From NCBI RefSeq assembly GCF_000972845.2, contig NC_040027.1, forward strand, positions 17,375,742 through 17,439,741: 64,000 nucleotides of DNA, in the 5' to 3' direction. Each line of letters starts with the position of its first letter. Position 1 is the first letter of the stretch. Shown piece by piece: positions 12,854-22,745 of the stretch. The notes under the pieces are model-generated. The model was not told the DNA's origin and ran no database searches. It was given only the letters and a program-made list of their open reading frames with translations. Both the position numbers and the translations under genes were made by a program. The DNA is from Larimichthys crocea (taxonomy: Eukaryota; Chordata; Actinopteri; Sciaenidae).

Positions 12854-15800
12854 AAACACACTTCTGCACACGCGTTTCAGCCCATGGGCTCATTGATAGC
12901 GCGGCCAGTTTATTTTGGTTGTGAGTTTCGGGTGCCCAGCTGGTACTTGAGACTGGTGGACTGGCAGAGCTGTGCAGCAGACAGCAGACACACATACAGA
13001 GACACACACACGCTGTGCCAGGGACACACTGTGCCAGGCTGCAACGTTTGCCAGCTACAAGCCACAAAGAGAGGCAGAGGCAAAGGAGAAAGGGCAGGAC
13101 AAAGTGTGTGTGAGAAGGAGGAGGAAGATTTTAAGAGCGGATAAAGACGCGAGGAAGAAAAGAAAAAGGAGTGACTGACTTTTAGAAAAAAAAATAAAGA
13201 CTGTATAACAGGATGAAACTCCAGAGTGTGAAGCAGCTCTGACTTGAGGGAAGAATAGAAGCTGAAGTTACTTATTAATTAAGCATATTTATTAATTTCT
13301 CACAGCAATTTAAAGCTGCTGCATTTGCATTCTAACTTTAAAAAATAAAAAAAAGCTGCTGATCCTGCTGTGGCATGTGGTATTGTAACACGTAAATACG
13401 AGCATGTGGAATAATCAAATAAACTGCTAAACCGACTAAATGTTTGGTTCATGTTATGACATCTATGACAGGAATGTTTGGTGACTGAGAAAACAAGTAA
13501 TCAACCTCTGTTAGTGACGGTAATGAGGAAACAAATGAAAATTTGCGCTTGTGTCAAAATAAAGGGGTTATTTTCAGGCGCGTGGAACAAACACAGTCGA
13601 ACGCGCCATCAACCACTGGAAGTATCACTACAAAACACTGCGCGAGGAAGCTCTAAAGTCAACCACAAACCGTCCTGTCTACACTTTCCACTGGGGTCCC
13701 CCTTACATTTCAAAACCCTATTTTTGTCCCCCTCACTTTTACAGTTTCAGGTTGATATTCTTAGTAAAGTTTCTCTGAATAATGTTCCCTGACTCTCCCT
13801 GCTACGACCTACAGGCTGCCCTACCTTATCGGTGAAGGCAGCTGGGGATGTATGCAGCCTGAAAGGAATACCTGCAGACACTACTCAGGGCTGAATAAAA
13901 GGTTAGACTAACTGTACAGCAAATATTCTCGTAAACATCTGGCACAACTTCACAGAACTTCATATTTGGTTTAATGCGTCTCGAGACACATATTATGCAG
14001 AAAAGCACCTATCGCTCGGTCAAAGACTATTAGAATTTAACAGCCTTTTTTCATATAACGGGGTGATATTTTATGTTTGTGGATTGCTGAGCACATAATG
14101 CAAGTAATGTAAAAGAATGAAGTGTTTTTCCTGTTTAATCCATCATCTTAGAGCTGTTAACATGTCCTCACACCCTTCCACAGATCATACTCAGTTCTTC
14201 ATGTCCGCCCTGCACTGCCAAACACTAACGTCCTCAGTGGACAGTTAACGTGCGCTCATGGACCTGTATATCAGCAAGCAATTAGGTTTGACTTTAAAAC
14301 CTAACTTTTTTTTTTTTTAAGTTATGTCCACTGCAGCAGCTCCAGTGTTGGCTGATTTAATTTAGGGACTTGGCGTAAAAGAAGGAAACGGCTTCTCAGC
14401 TCCTGGGGTTAACCAACAGGAGTGTATGTTTAAAGATAGGTTTCACTCCCTAGGACCCGTCTGACAATCCCCGTAACCATCGTCAGTGTTTTAGACCTAA
14501 TGAGGAACGGCAGTAATGGAGCGCCGCTCCAAGCTTTTTGCTCTGGGAAGAGAGAACAGGCAGCTCCACAGCTGGGAAAGTCGACTGGAGACGGGCAGCG
14601 TCGCGTCACTTTGAAGGAAAACCTTCCTTGAAATTTACTAAAACCGTTAAATGCTCGCAAAAGAGTACAGTGTCGAGACATTGTGCCAAGCTGTTCTGCC
14701 CTCGCCTCACAGACCTAGGGCACAAAGTTATAAAAACACAAAGTCAGCGCAGGTTGCCAAAGGAAAGTTCAAACTAAGCAGAAGCAAACACAGCAGAAGC
14801 ATCATAATTGCTGTAATTTATGCCATTTTGTGCAGGACAGGGTCTTTTTACACAATGGATTAATGGATACTGTAAGTGGATGTGGTTTGGGAGTCATCAG
14901 TTGGTGAACTTCAAAGATGGTCGGGCATTTGTGTGTGTGTATAAATGTCTGAGCGCTGTCAGGAGATGCCGGCTTGGCAGGAGAAAACCACCACAGACAC
15001 AAACACCTCCGGCATGGAAGGTCGCCCTCGAACTTCCAACCCCTTGACAAATTGCTCACTTCAATCCTCCACAGTAAACCGGTTACAGTCGAGGCAAACA
15101 AGTGATGGATGTTGCTTTTTTTAATTATTGAACCATAATTTATTTCCTGAAAATGACTACACGGGACTAAAACAGAATTGGCAGCATTCACCCTAGTTTC
15201 ACTGGAAGAGATAAACAAATGCCCTGAGGAGTTTACACTATTTCCCAGAATGTAGTATTCATTTAAAGCATTTGTTTAAATTTTATGGATGATGATGCTG
15301 CAACTAAGAGGGCATTCATGGGTAACAGGGTTAGAGAAATTAAATGGGGACGGGTAGGAAAGCGGCAATGGAAGGAGAGGAAGGCTGAACGCTGCAGTGT
15401 TTGGATCCTACAATAACTTTGCTCAGGCGGTTTCATGGCTAGCGAGAAGCATAGCTAGAACCAAAACTCAGATAAACTGTGAAAAATGCAGACTTCAAAC
15501 CGAGTCCCCAGTGTCTTCAGACACTTCTTTCTTCCTGCACACTGATACATCTTCCTCCCACCTTCCCCAAGCTCCCCTCTTTCCGTCTCTTCTGTCGCTT
15601 GTCGTTGTGTCCCTGTCCCTGGTTTGCTGTCTCCATATGTCTGTCTTCATGTCTGTCTCTTGTCAAACACAGATCCGGGGAGCTCTCGCTCGCAGACTCG
15701 AGATCAAATGCTAAACCGCGGCACATTTTTTTAAGCTTGCTCCAGAATGAACCTGCGAGGAAGGGAATCATAAACAATATTTGATCTTCTGCTTCTGTCA

Positions 15801-16499
15801 CTTCCAGACCTCCAGCCGAACACACACACAGCTTGAGGGCAGCACTTTCAGGCTTTGTTGCTTCCCTCAGATAGAGAAAGGTATACACAGACAGAGGAGC
15901 CAACTGGCCTTTTTCATTTAGACGGTAACAAAGGTAAACAACGGCACACAAAGACAGCGTCCTCTCGCTCAACGCCCGTCTGCCTGCAGCCTGCACTCCA
16001 CGCACTGTTTGATATTAAAAGACGACACAGGCGCAAAAAAAAAAACGGAGGAGGTGAGGGAGGGGACAGAAAGACGGAAAGACAGATAGAGACGGACAGA
16101 AATGGAGACACAATGTTGTGGCATGCCGTTTGTGTGTAGGCTATATTTAAACGGCCGGGAGGATCTGTATAAAGAAGACATCGCTGTGCCAACGCTGACT
16201 CCATTCCTCCGTTCTCTCTCTCTCTCTCTCTTCTCTATCCCTCCATCCATACCTACTCTGCCTATATTATGGATGTTATTATTATTCCTGCATGTCGTCA
16301 TGTCGCCCCCGCTTTTCTCCTTCCCCCGAGCAAAAAAGCGGGCACTACTGGCACCCAGCCAGATTACCCAATCAATCTCCTCTGAGAGAGGGGGAGGGCG
16401 GCGGGAGGAGGGATGGGGCAAAAAAGGAGAGAGGGGGAGGAATAAGAAAGAGAGCGTAGAACAGAGAGGAAAGGAAAGAAAGAGGGGAGGGTGAAGAGG

Positions 16500-16501
<2 letters not shown>

Positions 16502-16557
<56 letters not shown>
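16502..16557. repeat. (GT)28 microsatellite
   Basis: A perfect 56-bp alternating tract, preceded by about 115 bp of purine-rich DNA and followed by a G-run. It is a candidate for Z-DNA formation. Confidence 0.95.
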
Positions 16558-16558
<1 letters not shown>

Positions 16559-17034
16559 GGGGGGGGTGTTGTTGGTGGTGAAAAAGACCTGAGAGGAATT
16601 GAAGCAGGAAAAAACGGTGCAGGATGAGTAAATTCTGTCTTTGGTGGAAAGGACAGAGACAAAGACAGCTATGAAAGGGAAGGAAGGGATTCAGCAGACG
16701 TGTGGCGTTGAAATTAGGCGAGCGAGCACCTGGTACGACAACACAGGGAGTTGTGGAGACAGAAAACAGACTCGAAATCACACACAGAGTCCAGACAAAG
16801 GCTTGGCCATCAACGGTTGTTTACAGAGTGCAGCTCCTCCCCTTGTGCCACCTGTTACTGTGGTCCAGCCTAACAAATGTTTAACCCTCTCAAAGAATCC
16901 CCGGGCAACAGCCAACAGTGCACCTCCGTCTATATACTGTCTGCACGCTGCATGCTGGGAACAGATCAGATTAGGGCTGAGGCAAACTCTCCTTTTCATG
17001 ATGTTTTTTGATTTAGATGAGTTCATTCAAAGCG

Positions 17035-17390
17035 GAAACAATCACTTGATTAATCAACAACAATTTTGATAATTGATTAATCATTTGAGTCTTTTAAAAG
17101 TAAATATTTTGTTCCAGCTTTCTCAGATGTGAGGATTCACTCCTGTTGCTGTCTTATACGATCGTAAAGTAAATATCGTCAGGCTTTGGACTGACAAACT
17201 AAAAAAGACATACAGTATGTACATGGTACCTCAAAGTGATTAATCAGAAAATTAATCTATTAAAGGAATAGTTAATGATCCTTTAGTCTATAAATGTCTA
17301 AAAACAGTAAGAAATGCCCAATTTGTGTTTAAATAGTTTGTTTTGTCCAAAAAGAATAGTGCAAAGTCCAGATGTATTCAAGAGAAAAGC
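17035..17390. mobile_element. TAATCGATTA-type dispersed repeat, two opposed halves
   Basis: The left half (about 17035-17200) reads in minus orientation: TTGATAATTGATTAATCATT, TCCAGCTTTCTCAGATGTGA, GGATTCACTCCTG. The right half (about 17235-17390) reads in plus orientation: GAAAATTAATCTATTAAAGG, AGTCTATAAATGTC, AGAAATGCCCA, TTGTTTTGTCC. It lies in intron 4. Confidence 0.7.
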
Positions 17391-18539
17391 TTGTTTGCCA
17401 TTTGTGCTCGATATTTGACTTTGACATTAATTTTTTAATTGATTTCAGATCAGATTTGCAAATGTATTACTATGTAAACCATCATCGTGACAGTTCCCAT
17501 CAAAAAGCAGAGAGCCGAGCAGAGTCGGTGAACCACTGCGATGTGAATGACGCACTTGTGGCACTAAATCTGTGACACTCCGCAGGCAATGAACCCCGGA
17601 TAGGCACGAATCGCAGATGTTCGGGGTTGCGACCTCTGGCTGGGTCGAAGCAAAATGTCTGCGACAACAAGGCCGAGTGTATCACTTCCTGAAAGACTGT
17701 TTGTCTGTGATTGCAAGTGTGTGCATGTGTGTGTGTTTCAGAGAAAACAGAGACTCATTCTTCTGCCTGCTTTAATGTGAGCAAGAATGTGTGTGTGCGT
17801 GTGTGTGTGTGAACAACCGTGCCTGCTCACTCGTCAATATGTATGCTTTCTTCATCACAAAGCTGCCGTCCTTTAATCATTCATATTGAGTTACTAAAGA
17901 CGTGCCGTTTCTTCAACAAAGTGCTCGTTTGAGGAACGTCCAAATTCCAACGGAAAAGAGGATATAAGATGTGCGGATCTCTTTTTAAGAAATAAACATG
18001 ATTAAAAGGCAACGTGAAGAGGAAGGACAGCAACACAACTCTAACAATTAAGACGACAAGAGAGACCACTTAAATTACTTTACAGAGGAACAAGACTTCA
18101 CTTCTGTTCCAGCTCGCTATGATACAGTATCATCTCGCTTACTTTAAGCATTCATTTGCATATGATTGTGGTCGCGCGGCCTGCACACAAGCAAGTGTTT
18201 ACACGCGAGTGTAATGATTGCAGATTCACCATCCAGGGGTGAAGCCAACCTGCGATCCAGCTAGTCATAGGGCCTCCAGTTCTGGGAGTGTGGCCAGGGC
18301 TCCAATCCCACCACATTCCCCTGGATTAGCTGTCAACCAGTCCCCAGATCTGAGGATTAGCACATTATATTCCATTATCTTTCCCAAACTGGAGAATCCA
18401 CAAAGTCTACATCATCGCTCACAATGGGGGCCAGTAGGACGGGGCTGAGTAAGAGGTTGCTTTTAAAACCGAGGCCAAATTGAGCCAAACTGTGCTGAGC
18501 CAAACCAAATCTGTAACTAAGACTCTACTCTGGCTCAAT

Positions 18540-18552
18540 GTTGCCTAGCAAC
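18540..18552. promoter_or_regulatory. Perfect palindromic X-box (RFX-type) motif
   Basis: GTTGCCTAGCAAC is a complete palindromic RFX-type site with a one-base spacer, within ssbp4 intron 4. Function is not shown by the sequence alone. Confidence 0.4.
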
Positions 18553-19020
18553 CACATTAGTTCCAGGAAACAAATAAACAAAACTGTGTTCCTAAATATC
18601 AATTTTATATCCCAGCACTGATATTTTCTCACTGCTATCCACAACAAACTGACAGCTAAGCTACCAGAAAGGACGATAAATTATGTTTAAAAAAATAAAA
18701 AAATAAACATAAATAAAAACAATTTATCTTCGCACACATTCCTCTTTTCACAATCCGCGACACACACACATAAAGCAGACTGTGTGTGATTCCTGGGAGC
18801 CGTGTTGTTTTTCACTCTGTGATCCAGGGGGACTTGGGGGGGAATGAGGGAGCCGTTATCAGCAAGGGGCCGTGATAGAGACTTGATCAGGCCGTCGGTC
18901 TGCGGGGACCAAGGAGCCAGAGTTAATCAGAGACAGACAGACCCCTCATCACCCTGGGGATTCACACGCTTCGACCCTGACACTCTCTCTCTCTCTGTCT
19001 GTCACACAAACGCACAAAGA

Positions 19021-19044
19021 CACACACACACACACACACACACA
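19021..19044. repeat. (CA)12 microsatellite
   Basis: A perfect CA tract in ssbp4 intron 4. Confidence 0.9.
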
Positions 19045-20045
19045 TGTGCGGGCGGTAACAGTCACAAAAAGCACATGTGCTCACACACACCTAGCATTTT
19101 CCTGCTGTCCACACCCTCTGCACATGCACACACACTTTGTTGTCGTGCTTTACTGTCGACTGTCACTCTGGGTTAAAGTTCCAACATTTATGATCAAAAA
19201 TAGACGCCCAAAAAAAAAATTGATTATAAAGTAGCATCACTAAAAAGCAGCGGCCCCCTGGGTCAGTCATTACCAACTCATGCTGTGCAGACAAACACTG
19301 TTCAGAGGCGCATAACTTTATTTTAAACTCTAGTGAAGATGCCAGCAAATGTTTGAGTCTGAAATTTGGAGAAATATGTACCAAAAAAACTGATGCACTA
19401 TATCGCAATTTGTTGAAAATATTGAAACAAAACAATCATGGAGTCTCGCATTTGAATAATTGACTCTGTGAAAACATCATAAAGCTTCGACGAGGAGTTG
19501 AAAGAAGATGGAATAACATGATTTTTCCACATTATTGGTAATTAAAAAACGGAAAACTGAGGGATTAAAGGCTAGCAGCTAATTAAATCACTGAATGTTT
19601 TTCCTCCTGAATGCATCACCAACAAATCAGCCCTCTGAGTCAGACAGCTCACGCACTCCTGACCTCCTGAACTTGAGCCAGGCTGAAGGTCAAACAGCAG
19701 CGTCTGAATCCTTGAACCACAACAAAGTTCTGCGTTCGTCCTGTTAAAAAACGAGCTCACGAGACCTCATGGTGTCTTCGTGTATGTCTGCATTTTGGCT
19801 TATTCCTCTCTCTGGTCAAACACACAGCAGAATTTGTGATCCTGACTCTCAGCTGACTAATTTATGTAGCCACAGACTGAAACACATGGACCTTTAAAAC
19901 ACGTCTTTTACAGCAGCTGAATTTGAAGCTTGCAGTTGAGCCATATATTGACCAAGCCTGTCAAACCGGAGCCGTTAAAGAGCTGACATGCAGGTATCCA
20001 GCTGGCCTACCTCTGGAGAAAGGTGTAGGAAATTATATTGCATTT

Positions 20046-20112
20046 AGATTAATTAGACACAGTTGTCAGATTTAATTAACTACTAGGTTTAATTAACCAT
20101 GTAATTAATCTT
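20046..20112. promoter_or_regulatory. Cluster of TAAT-core motifs in ssbp4 intron 4 (candidate homeodomain sites)
   Basis: GATTAATTAGAC, ATTTAATTAACTAC, GTTTAATTAACC and GTAATTAATC occur within 67 bp, all carrying palindromic TTAATTA/TAATTA cores. LIM-homeodomain and paired-type factors bind such cores, but they are also expected in AT-rich DNA. This is a hypothesis, not a demonstrated element. Confidence 0.35.
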
Positions 20113-21431
20113 ATGGTGGTCCAACACATGCACACACGCACACACAGACAGACGGGGTGCGGAGACACACGCATCGACTCGTGCCAACACACACGTACAC
20201 ACGCACATAGTACATGCACAACAAATGTAATCTGTTCGGCTGACAAGTGCTCACACTTTTGCTGTCAAACCTCATAAGAGAGTTCATCTGAATGGGTGAC
20301 TGGCTACGGGCTAAAACAGACTGAACGAAAAGCGTATGGTAAGAATAGCGCCTCTAATCCATTTCAGGTTTCACTTCTGCCCAGGTGGGATGATAATCTA
20401 GTAGTCGAGGCAGTCTGTCCGGTCAACATCCTAATCCTCAGTCAAATACGTCTCAGGCAACACAGTGCAAACATTGAATATAGTGTGGACAAGCCAAAAA
20501 GGAAGATAAAGTATGTGGATCCATTTTAAAACACAAGCTAACATAAAGTGAGAGTCCGCGAGCGACCTCAAAATGGTCATTTGTGGTAACGAGAGCTGGA
20601 ATAACAAGAACATCCATTGGCAGTCGATCCGCTCGTACATCAACCAACTCTTCTCGTATGTGTGTGTGTGTGTTCGATAGGTTACTGATCGACTGATCCG
20701 ACTCTTCAGAAGATGAGAGGGTCAAGAGGGGCGTGGACCCTGACCTCTCATCACCCCGTCCATCCCCTGCAGCCACAACGACCAAAGCCCGTCCAGCTCT
20801 AAATGTGTCCTATGTGTATATGTATTGTTTGCCAATGTGTGCGTTAATGTGCTTGTGTGCTCGACCAGCTGCTTTATGTGCTTTGACCTTTACTGAAGCC
20901 TTGAGTGGACCAATAAATAGCCAGGCAGTGCCGTGACCTTTCACCCCCAGGACGGCAGTTTCTCTGAGACCTGAAGGAGTCAGGGGTCACCGTTTTGAGG
21001 AAGTGCGGCCAGCAGATGAGCTACACCTTTATGCTGCGGAGGCTGATGTTAGAAAACTGATATCCAATCAAGGCTGTGAAATCTGGCATGAAGACTCAAC
21101 ATCACGCTTTAAAAATTAAAAGATAAGAAGTCTAAGGGCTTTCCCATAAAATATACAAGTGGTGTTCATAGGTGCTGCATTTTTAAAAGCATGCTATTTC
21201 AGACGTCTGGCTCTGTCCTGGCTTCGACAGAGGCTGCAGCACGCAGACCAGACATGTCAAAACATGAACCAGCAGCATTATCACAGAGAGAATAGTCCTC
21301 TTCTCTCTCTGATACACACTCTGCATGTGCTTATATGTCCTCACAAGCATATGTGAGTGCATGTGTGTATGCGTGTGTGTGTGTGTTTGTGCCTCTCGTA
21401 CACAACTGGAGGGTTGCTTTAGTTCACTCAC

Positions 21432-21516
21432 ATAGTCATGGAAAGCCTTGGCCTCGCTGGAATGTTCACATGTCTCCCTCCGGTCCGGGGCAGCGCAGTA
21501 CAGATCCCAGAATACA
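21432..21516 (-). CDS. ssbp4: SSBP family gene (probable ssbp4), exon 4: end of the LUFS domain
   Basis: The 85-nt exon completes Cys64 and encodes residues 65-92, beginning [20 protein letters not shown] and ending EAKAFHDY. These residues close the LUFS domain, the LDB1-contact half of SSBP proteins. The Asp in APDRRE matches SSBP4; SSBP2 and SSBP3 have Glu there. This supports the ssbp4 call. The acceptor ends GTCCTGTGTACACAG and the donor is GTGAGTG (21425-21431). The exon ends in phase 0, so the next exon should start with the Ser/Ala-rich segment that opens the Pro/Gly-rich tail in this family. That exon was looked for on the minus strand down to base 1 and not found. Confidence 0.96.
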
Positions 21517-22179
21517 CTGTGTACACAGGACAAGAGAGCGACAGCAGTTAGACACTTTAACTGTGTGATCCACGGACATATAATGATCCTGGTTTGTGTG
21601 TCTCTGATGCGGATATAGTTGCTGTTCCCTAATGGAGATGAGTTTGTGTACAGTGTTCTGAGTTAAAGTGGTTAAAATGGATTGATGGAGGTACAACAGA
21701 TCTATTCAGACAATTTTTATGTTTGTAATGTTTAAATACTGGTATGAATAAGATACATGAGTTTCAGTACAATACTATAATTATAGCTTTTTTTTTGAGA
21801 GATGCAAACACATTTTTCTGAGCAAAGCAAGCCCAACCTGTCTGAAAGCAGCAGTGTGTTTAAAAGATTACTTTGTGTTCAGCATCGGTGAGAGTATCTT
21901 TTTTGATTTTGATAAAGGTAAAAAAACAACAACATAGCAACAAAAACTAAAGTGAATCATTGCACACTGGGAGACTAATGTGACAGTAAATGTAAATGGT
22001 GCCTTAAAACATCAGCAATCATACAAGAACTTTGCAGGAATAAAACAGTCTAGAAGTGGGTCTGTTGAGAGCGAAGCACAAGTTTGATGTACCAATTCAA
22101 CAAATGTCTTAAACGTAAGAGCAATGTGCGGGAATCTGCAAATAAAATATGATTGCGGCAGCAAGTCCCCACGTTACAA

Positions 22180-22525
22180 TGTCCAACTTCACAGCAGAAA
22201 TAAACATGTTTACAGCCTGGCAGTTTTGGTCTCTATAGCTAATTTCCCCATTCATGACAGCTTTTTTTTTTTATAATTATATTAAGGCTGCATAAGTTAT
22301 GCATAATTAACATAGTGGCCGCTTTGATTGATGACAGATGGCTTGTTTGAGCATCCAGCCCACCTCAGGTCTGCAGTGATCCGCGTCTTTGCTGATTTTT
22401 AGATTAGCCGGGAATCGTAAGAGGCAGGACTGCTGCAAGATGGCAGCGCTGTGAGTCACCACACTTCGGAAACCTGTGGGTGACGTCACAGATACGCCGT
22501 CCATTCTTTATACTGTCAGTGACAA
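22180..22525 (+). mobile_element. Dispersed repeat, copy A (AGCAGAAATAAACATGTT family)
   Basis: It shares ordered blocks with 51548-51892: AGCAGAAATAAACATGTT, then TATAGCTAATT, TTCATGACA, AGATGGCAGC and CACCACACT, ending near TTTATACTGTC. I recall this as a frequent non-coding repeat in teleost introns. It lies in ssbp4 intron 3, antisense to the gene. Confidence 0.75.
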
Positions 22526-22529
22526 TTTC

Positions 22530-22745
22530 GAGTTTACATATTTAAATGACTTGTTTTGTTAAAAAAAGAACTATATTTAGTTTCCTATCATAAAAGAGGA
22601 CAAATTAAAACATTATTTTAATATATTTAATCATAAAAGAGGACAAATTAAAACATTATTTTAATATATTTACATTTGAGATGCTGGAACAACTGATTTA
22701 TTTGCATATTTGCCTAAAGAATTACTTGCCTAGAGCTTTACTTGA
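22530..22745 (+). mobile_element. Fragment of the TAATCGATTA-type dispersed teleost repeat
   Basis: GACTTGTTTTGTT, TTTCCTATCATAAAAGA, ACATTTGAGATGCTGGAACA and TTTGCATATTTGCCT occur in the order known for a very common teleost repeat. The copy carries an internal perfect 43-bp tandem duplication (22587-22629 and 22630-22672). Confidence 0.7.
22587..22672 (+). repeat. Perfect 43-bp tandem duplication
   Basis: 22587-22629 and 22630-22672 are identical, beginning ATCATAAAAGAGGACAAATT and ending TATATTTA. Identity within an otherwise diverged repeat copy implies a recent duplication. Confidence 0.97.

Larger units (their letters stand above)
1..21431 (-). other. ssbp4: ssbp4 intron 4, 5' portion (exceeds 21.4 kb, runs off the window)
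   Basis: This is noncoding DNA between exon 4 and the unseen exon 5. About 800-1900 is a microsatellite cluster, and 5480-5790 holds two dispersed-repeat fragments. 6580-6970 is purine-rich with one odd open frame, and 9.3-9.6 kb has a (GT)n tract and an A-rich stretch. 11.79-12.10 kb has imperfect short repeats and an exon-like signal; 16.38-16.56 kb has polypurine and (TG)28; 17.04-17.39 kb is a dispersed repeat; 20.05-20.11 kb is a TAAT-core cluster. In 2000-3900, 6000-6500, 7000-9300, 9620-11700, 12100-16200 and 17400-20000 I see only unique-looking AT-rich DNA with short CA tracts. All open frames here have simple-repeat or random character. Confidence 0.85.

Noticed and set aside
14519..14531. 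Short perfect palindrome GGAGCGCCGCTCC
   Set aside because: A single 13-bp palindrome is expected by chance and has no context suggesting function.
15969..16781. 270-codon minus-strand open frame, the longest in the window
   Set aside because: It runs through (GT)28, GA-rich and TC-rich tracts that lack stop codons in this frame. The product is mostly His-Thr, Pro, Ser and Arg-Glu runs with no domain.
1..21431. Search for ssbp4 exon 5 and later Pro/Gly-rich exons
   Set aside because: No minus-strand match to the Ser/Ala-rich start, the PFMSPR-type block or the GSQPLLP-type block was seen. They are assumed to lie outside the window.
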